Assembly (NCBI GenBank): GCA_009823395.1
Contig: CM020503.1
Coordinates: forward strand, 478,501 to 542,500
Direction: 5' to 3'
DNA: 64,000 nucleotides
From: Thamnaconus septentrionalis
Taxonomy: Eukaryota; Chordata; Actinopteri; Tetraodontiformes; Monacanthidae
A model generated the notes under the pieces. That model saw nothing but the letters and a program-made list of their open reading frames with translations, made no database searches and was not told the origin of the DNA. The position numbers and the translations under genes were made by a program. This document shows, one piece after another, positions 58,701 through 64,000 of this stretch. The stretch's first letter is position 1. Each line of letters begins with the position of its first letter.

Positions 58701-61700
58701 TGGACGAGGTGATGAAGTTTAGAACCAAAGCCGACTTTGTGGGTCTGGTGAACGAGCGCCTCATCTCGACGCTGAGCGGGAACCTGGCCGACATGCAGCA
58801 GCTGGCCAGACGGGACGCTGTGAGTGTTTTCGCCGCTGGGAATCCCCCCACCTGTCCCTCCTCCCCCAGTTAGAACCATCAGAAGAGACGTTGAGCTGTG
58901 CTTTGGTGCCCCTCAGCTGGAGAAGCTGACACTGGCGGTGGAGAGACTGCAAGGCTCGGGCGTGGCCACCAGAGGGACCTTCCTGGTGCTGACGCGGACT
59001 CTGCTGCTCAGCCTGGGCGACCCGGACGAGGCGGAGCACCTGCGAACATGTCAGAGGGTCTACGCGCTGCTGGAGCCCCGCCTCCTGGAGGTGGTCAGGA
59101 ACGACGGCGAGCTGGTAGGGCCCACGGAAACCCACCGAATGAGTTTTTATTTCAGCTTTAACCGAGCATCGTACCGTGCTAACCCGGGTGTTGTGTGCGT
59201 CCAGCAGGGGGACCTCCAGGCCTCCATCCCTTCCTCCTTCTCCGACGGCCTGACCGCGTACCTCAGCCACGGCGACGCAGGCTACAGCTCCGTCCTGCTC
59301 TGCCTGCTCAGAGACTTCATCTCGTCCCTCAGGTGTCGCGACGCCTCCTGCAAAGGTAAAAACACAAAAGCACTTTCGGGGGAGCAGAAGCAGCGGGTTG
59401 AGCTGCGAACACGCGCAGCCTAACGCCCGGCCGCTCCTGCAGATGACGTGTGCTGGAACCCGGAGAAGCTGGACGCCAGCGCCTGCCGTTACCTGGGCCT
59501 CGTGTGCCGCCTCTTCAGCGTCATCGTCAGCGGTGCGGGGGAGGGGCCCGCTGCTGCCACCTGCAGGGAGCTGATGAAGCTGCTGATCCAGGTACCGCTC
59601 ACCACCAGGTGTTGGCCGCAGGGACGAAGCGCTCACAACCAAACATTTTTATTTATTTATTTTTTGCCGCGTCACAATAGATAGCGGTTGAAAAGTTGAT
59701 GTGGCAGATGTTATCATGACTGCGCAATCCAGGGATTAGTCAAGGGAAGTGTCAAGTAAAAGGGTGTTAGTAGGGGAAGTGTTAAAAACAATACAATAAA
59801 GTGTAATCTTAATATATTCTCATATTATAAAACAATATTATAATATAATTAGTTTCATGATTTGAAATATCATTAGCCTAATAGCATAGTTGCTTAAGTC
59901 ATATTTGTTTTCAGAAAACAAGAAAAAACACATTTTTTAGAGAGCCCATTGGTAAAGTTAGGCAGATATCACAATTTGGCCCAAAAATGACTGAAGCAAT
60001 TATGCTATTATGCTAATGATATTTAAAATGTATTGGCCAACATGGATGCAGTTGCAACAAAATGGTGTCATGAAACCAGTTTAGTAAATCCATTCTTCAG
60101 TCAGGTTGATGTTTTTTGGTTTTGAGCTGTCTGGGTTCTGGTTAGTTGAGCGCGGGTATCGGGGCACCATCATACCGATCAGTAGCAGGACTTGCCTTAT
60201 GATAGCAGCCACCACCTGTTAGGTGACCTCTGACCTCGCCTACAGATCCACTTGCCCGAGCCGCTGATGCTCTTCAGCTTCCTGTGCGTCCTGTGGGGCT
60301 ACGGCAGCAACCACAGCAACCAGCTGGACATCAAGGTGGGCGCCGTCCTGCAGACTCAGGCTCTGTATGTGGGCGGAGCTCTGCTGAGCATCCAATCGAC
60401 CGCCACCTTAGGGATGCTCGCGGCTGCTGACTCGCCAGGTGAGTCACTCGGTCCGAGGGAGCGGCGCTGTTAACGCAGGGGTGGGCTAAAATTTGACAGA
60501 GGGGCCGGAGCAGCAGCAGATGGATGGAGTGTTTTGGTGGCCCACCTCATAGGAGAAAAAAATATATTTCTCATGGGATATGTTGAAAACGCGCTTTTCA
60601 CCCAGCTAGCCATCAGTAACGGCTGCACTGACAGGCTAACTAGCATCTGTCTAATAACACTGAGACTGACTAAGGTCTGACTGCTCTTCCCTCCAGTGTT
60701 TCCGTCACTGCTCTGCTGTCTCTGCTCGCCGGTCCGTGACGTGCGGCGGGCGGCGCTCGGCGCCCTGAAGAGCCTCTCGGCAGCCGGCGCCTCTCCCTTC
60801 CAGCCAATCACAGAGAAGCTGCTGAGGACGTCAGAGGAGATCATCGCAGACCCCGCCTACCTGAGCCAGGCAAGTCTGCATACGTCCCCAGGATGAGAAC
60901 ATTCTCCATACGTGCACGTATAGCAGCTGTGACCCCTGTGACACTGGTGGGATCTCTGCAGGCTCTGGGCGCGCTCCAGGACAGCTGTCTGACTGCCAAA
61001 AAGAAGAGCCAGCAGGTGGCGCTGCTGGCGGCGCTGCAGCAGCTGCTGCAGAGCCTCCAGGATCCGCGCTGCCCATCGTACAGCGCCGCCGTCCTGCTGG
61101 AAGCATTGAGCCAAGTCAACGGAGAGGTAAGGCCAGGATTTTCTATGGGTCCTCTGCTGTGGGGTGGAATCATGGTGGGGCGACACCTTCTAGTTTGAGG
61201 CCGTGTCCACATGAACACGGGGATTTTTGAAGCCTACACGGGATGATAAAAACTATCTCCGTCCACATGAAACCGCAAAATCCTCAAGCAGTGCAACGCA
61301 CATGCCAAAGCACTAGGTGGCGATATCACTCCTAGCAGGAAGACCATTTTAGCCAATCACAAGGCTGGAAAAAGTCAGGAAAAACATCAATGGCGAACTG
61401 AAGCAGGATGGATTGTTTCTTGTGCACTGACAGCAAAGTGGAGTAAGTACTGCTCATTGTACAAAATCAATAAACATTCAACAGGGAGTTGTGTCAGCTG
61501 CTAAGTTGCTAAATAGCGCCGTTGTTTTGGCTAACCCCTCCATAACAGAAAATCTCCGTCAGCTCAACATGTCCACTAGTCTCAGTGGAGACACCTCACT
61601 GTTTAATGTCGCACACTGTGATGTTTAACACTGCCGACATTTTATTATATCAGTTTCCCTCGGCTTTCCTGTCTACATGTGACTGCTGTAACCAGACTTC

Positions 61701-63315
61701 TTTAAAAACTTCGCCCTGGACTCCGGTTTCAGGAGCTTACAACTGCAGTTATGTGTGGATGAAAGTCAAAACCGTGCAGATAAACACACTGTTTCAAAAA
61801 TACCTGTGTGTGTGAGGATGGCCCTTCAGTCACATTGAACCCAACCGTCTCCTTCACCTCAACGTTCTCCCCCCTCAGTCCGTCCTGTCCGTGCTACTTC
61901 CTCTCCTGGATCGCCTCCTGGAGAAGAGTGGCCCAGACCGTCCCGCCTTGCTGTGGACGGAGGCCCGGCTCGTCAGCCTGCTCCTGGGGAAGTACAACGA
62001 GGCGTCAGCCCCCCTGCTGGCCAAGGACCAGAAGTGCCTAGATCTGTTCATCAGAGTCCTGGGCAGCTCCACTCAGCCGTTCCCTGACGCCCCCAGCTAC
62101 CAAATCTGTGCGCTGGAACAGGTGAGTGGTCAAGGAGCGGTGACCATGTGACCACCCGTCCAGCTTGCAGAAGCCGAGGCTGCTGCCTGTTGTGCCAATA
62201 AGCAGATAGGTGAAATTCAACATCTCCATATTGTCTCTGTCCAGATGACCAAGCCGTTCTTCTCAGCCCTCGGAGACGAGAAGGTGCAGCAGAAGCTCCT
62301 GTCTGTGATGTTTGACCTGCTGGCCGACAGCAGAAGCCCCCTGGTGGCCAACAGCGTCGGCAGCGTCTTCAAAGCGGTGAGAGCGGAGGCCGAGCGGTGA
62401 GAGCAGCAGAGCGTCCGGACCAGCCTCGTCCTCAAGCTGTTCTCTCCCTCCATCAGATCGCCGTGGACGGGCAGCTGGTGGCCAGTGAGCTCGCCCCTCC
62501 GGAGAAGCCGTCCGTCGGCATGACCGTGCTGCAGACCCGGCGCAGCAGGATGAGCCAGAGGTGGCGCTCACGCACCTTGAGCACAGGTTCGATGATGAGG
62601 CCACTCGATTTGACTCACGCAGTCATTGTGTTTTTTTGTTCTTCTTTTTTCCGCCATTGAAATTGCAGGAAGCCGCAGGAGGGCGGAGAAGTGGCGCCAG
62701 AAGGGGGCGCTGTATCGTGGCGGAGAGTCACTCTGATCCTGGAGCTGCTGCAGAAGAAGAAGAAGCTGAAGAGGCCGCACACGCTGGCGCCGGTTCTGTT
62801 CTCGCTGCTGGCCAGGTGAAAATACAGAAAAAATGTGACATTTTGAAACAAGGGGAAATTTTGTGTGTAAAATTTGGCTAGATTTATGATTTTTATATTG
62901 GTAAAAGCATAATATTCTGCCCATGAATACATTAATATAAGTTGCAGTACAATAAAAAGTAATTTGGTTTTCTTACCTTTAAAACAGTTATATATGTATA
63001 TAAGAATATACATAAAGCAAGGGTTAGCCACCATATTTTTGTGGAAGCCGGTGTGGACAATCCAGCCTGTAAGCGTGACTGCACGCGTCTTCAAATCAAC
63101 CAACAAACAAGAAGATGGACGAGGTATCGAGGTTTGGCTTCACAGGCCATCGTAGTTCACTGGCAGGCTCGGGAGGGGGAGAGTGAAAGATGCTGCAATC
63201 CGAAATATAACCACTTGATGTCGCTGTTTCTTCTACAAAATCTCATCTTTAATATATCCCTCATCATTTTAGGGGTATAAAGATATGCAGTAAAATATAA
63301 ACACATTTAGAATTG

Positions 63316-63359
<44 letters not shown>

Positions 63360-64000
63360 ATAAATGTATATTGAATTATTGACGCCTATCCCAGCTGTCT
63401 TGCCAGGAGGGGCCGGGGTTACTCACGGGTGTCGCTAAAATGTTGACTTTCCACGTTTGTGTGTCGTCAGGAGTCTGGAGACGCACTCGGTCGACGGCTC
63501 GAACATGGAGTACACCAAGCAGCTGCTGCTCAGCTGCCTCCTCAATGTCTGCCACAAGGTGTCGCCAGAGGGCGGCGCCACTGCTGCAGGTGGGTGTGCG
63601 AACGCCGCAAATACTGCACAGGAAGTTGTTTTTTTTTGTTTTTTTAACCCCCGCGGCTGCCTCTTTTCTCTGGCAGACGTCCTGGATGAAGACAAGTTCA
63701 GCGTGGAGCTGGTGGTCCAGTGCATCCGAACGTCCGACATGCCGCAGACGCATCACCACGGCCTGCTGCTGCTGGGTGCCGCCGCCGCCATCTTCCCGGT
63801 CAGCACGCACTCACTTGCACGTCTCTATAATATTTCAGGCTCAGACCATCGACGCATCATCATCACTCTCGTCTACTCCCTCCCGCAGGAGAAGGTGCTG
63901 CACAACATCATGCCCATCTTCACCTTCATGGGAGCCAATGTCATGCGACTGGACGACGCCTACAGCTTCCAGGTCATCGACAAGACGGTGCAGATGGTCA
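52733..64000 (+). CDS. heatr1: HEATR1 (UTP10 homologue), 5' part; runs off window
   Basis: Large HEAT-repeat nucleolar protein of the t-UTP/UTP-A subcomplex of the small-subunit processome, needed for Pol I transcription and 18S rRNA processing. Twenty-eight exons stay in frame: 52733-52874, 52966-53182, 53267-53408, 54199-54300, 54388-54528, 55186-55397, 55786-55916, 57049-57130, 57214-57315, 57405-57522, 57608-57715, 57881-57979, 58085-58173, 58262-58455, 58698-58819, 58917-59114, 59208-59355, 59443-59591, 60246-60438, 60697-60869, 60962-61126, 61879-62121, 62245-62376, 62457-62560, 62669-62815, 63471-63589, 63677-63798 and 63889-64000. About 1,335 residues are encoded here; human HEATR1 has 2,144. 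Diagnostic segments are MTSLAHQLKRLALPQNDASL, CTGLEELLGIE, FLLKPAHKCLEWLIHRFHI, GFMDFICSLVTKS, LLPYIQK, MEYTKQLLLSCLLN and NIMPIFTFMGANVMRLDD. The C-terminal BP28CT region is off the right edge. The intron after 60869 has a GC donor. Exon 59208 has a CAGCAG tandem acceptor. The start sits 14 bases after a likely 5'UTR acceptor (TTACTCAG, to 52718). Confidence 0.96.
53409..53510 (+). repeat. GT array starting at a heatr1 donor
   Basis: The donor GTAAGTG after 53408 merges into about 48 GT units, with one GC interruption. Confidence 0.95.
54536..54780 (+). mobile_element. degenerate V-SINE beside a heatr1 donor
   Basis: tRNA head with B box GGTTCGATACC and a mutated core, beginning only about eight bases after the exon ending at 54528. 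Confidence 0.65.
55688..55770 (+). repeat. GT array before a heatr1 acceptor
   Basis: About 41 GT units ending 15 bases before the acceptor AG at 55784-55785. Confidence 0.95.
56395..56760 (+). mobile_element. 5'-trimmed V-SINE with 14-bp target duplication
   Basis: Same family as 4357-4726 but lacking about 11 bases of the tRNA head. The flanking duplication AATGTTATAGTGTC is at 56381-56394 and 56761-56774. It lies in a heatr1 intron. Confidence 0.85.
62858..63260 (-). mobile_element. family A element
   Basis: Reverse copy, starting about 40 bases after the heatr1 donor at 62815, with the shared inner segment GTGTGGACAATCCAGCC. Confidence 0.6.
63320..63358 (+). repeat. TA array
   Basis: Dinucleotide run in a heatr1 intron. 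Confidence 0.95.

Overview
This window is nuclear DNA of a teleost fish, most likely a percomorph with a compact genome. The evidence is that short introns separate exons matching vertebrate gene families, dinucleotide microsatellites are very dense, and tRNA-headed SINEs of the V-SINE (DANA/HE1-like) type and a CR1/L2-like LINE tail are present. No bacterial, viral or organellar genes are visible. Exons were assembled by eye from splice sites, reading phase and recall of vertebrate orthologues. No alignment was run.

Five protein-coding genes lie in the order fam13c(-), prkg1(-), a1cf(+), sun1(-), heatr1(+). Positions 1-6,015 hold most of fam13c, whose 3' end is off the left edge. Positions 6,100-11,678 are non-coding and include the prkg1 3'UTR. 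Positions 11,679-29,525 hold a complete set of 18 prkg1 coding exons of the beta-type isoform. Positions 29,526-33,476 are a divergent non-coding spacer. Positions 33,477-39,378 hold complete a1cf in 12 coding exons. Positions 39,379-42,137 contain the converging 3' ends of a1cf and sun1. Positions 42,138-49,970 hold sun1, complete at the C terminus and nearly complete at the N terminus. Positions 49,971-52,732 are a divergent promoter region. From 52,733 to the right edge there are 28 in-frame exons of heatr1, which continues past the window.

The five genes are not a pathway. They encode a Rho-GAP-family relative (FAM13C), a cGMP-dependent kinase, an RNA-editing cofactor, an inner-nuclear-membrane LINC protein and a nucleolar ribosome-biogenesis factor. 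The head-to-head prkg1/a1cf pair is also found in mammals. The links to sun1 and heatr1 are not in the human map.

The most useful observations are two apparent single-base losses in conserved coding sequence (fam13c splice donor at 3,136; prkg1 glycine-loop exon at 14,541), a perfect 43-bp inverted repeat with a 2-bp spacer in a sun1 intron, two V-SINEs with intact target-site duplications, two families of non-autonomous inverted-repeat elements, and GC-AG introns. I did not find a new defence or mobile system. The window looks like an ordinary, repeat-rich fish locus.
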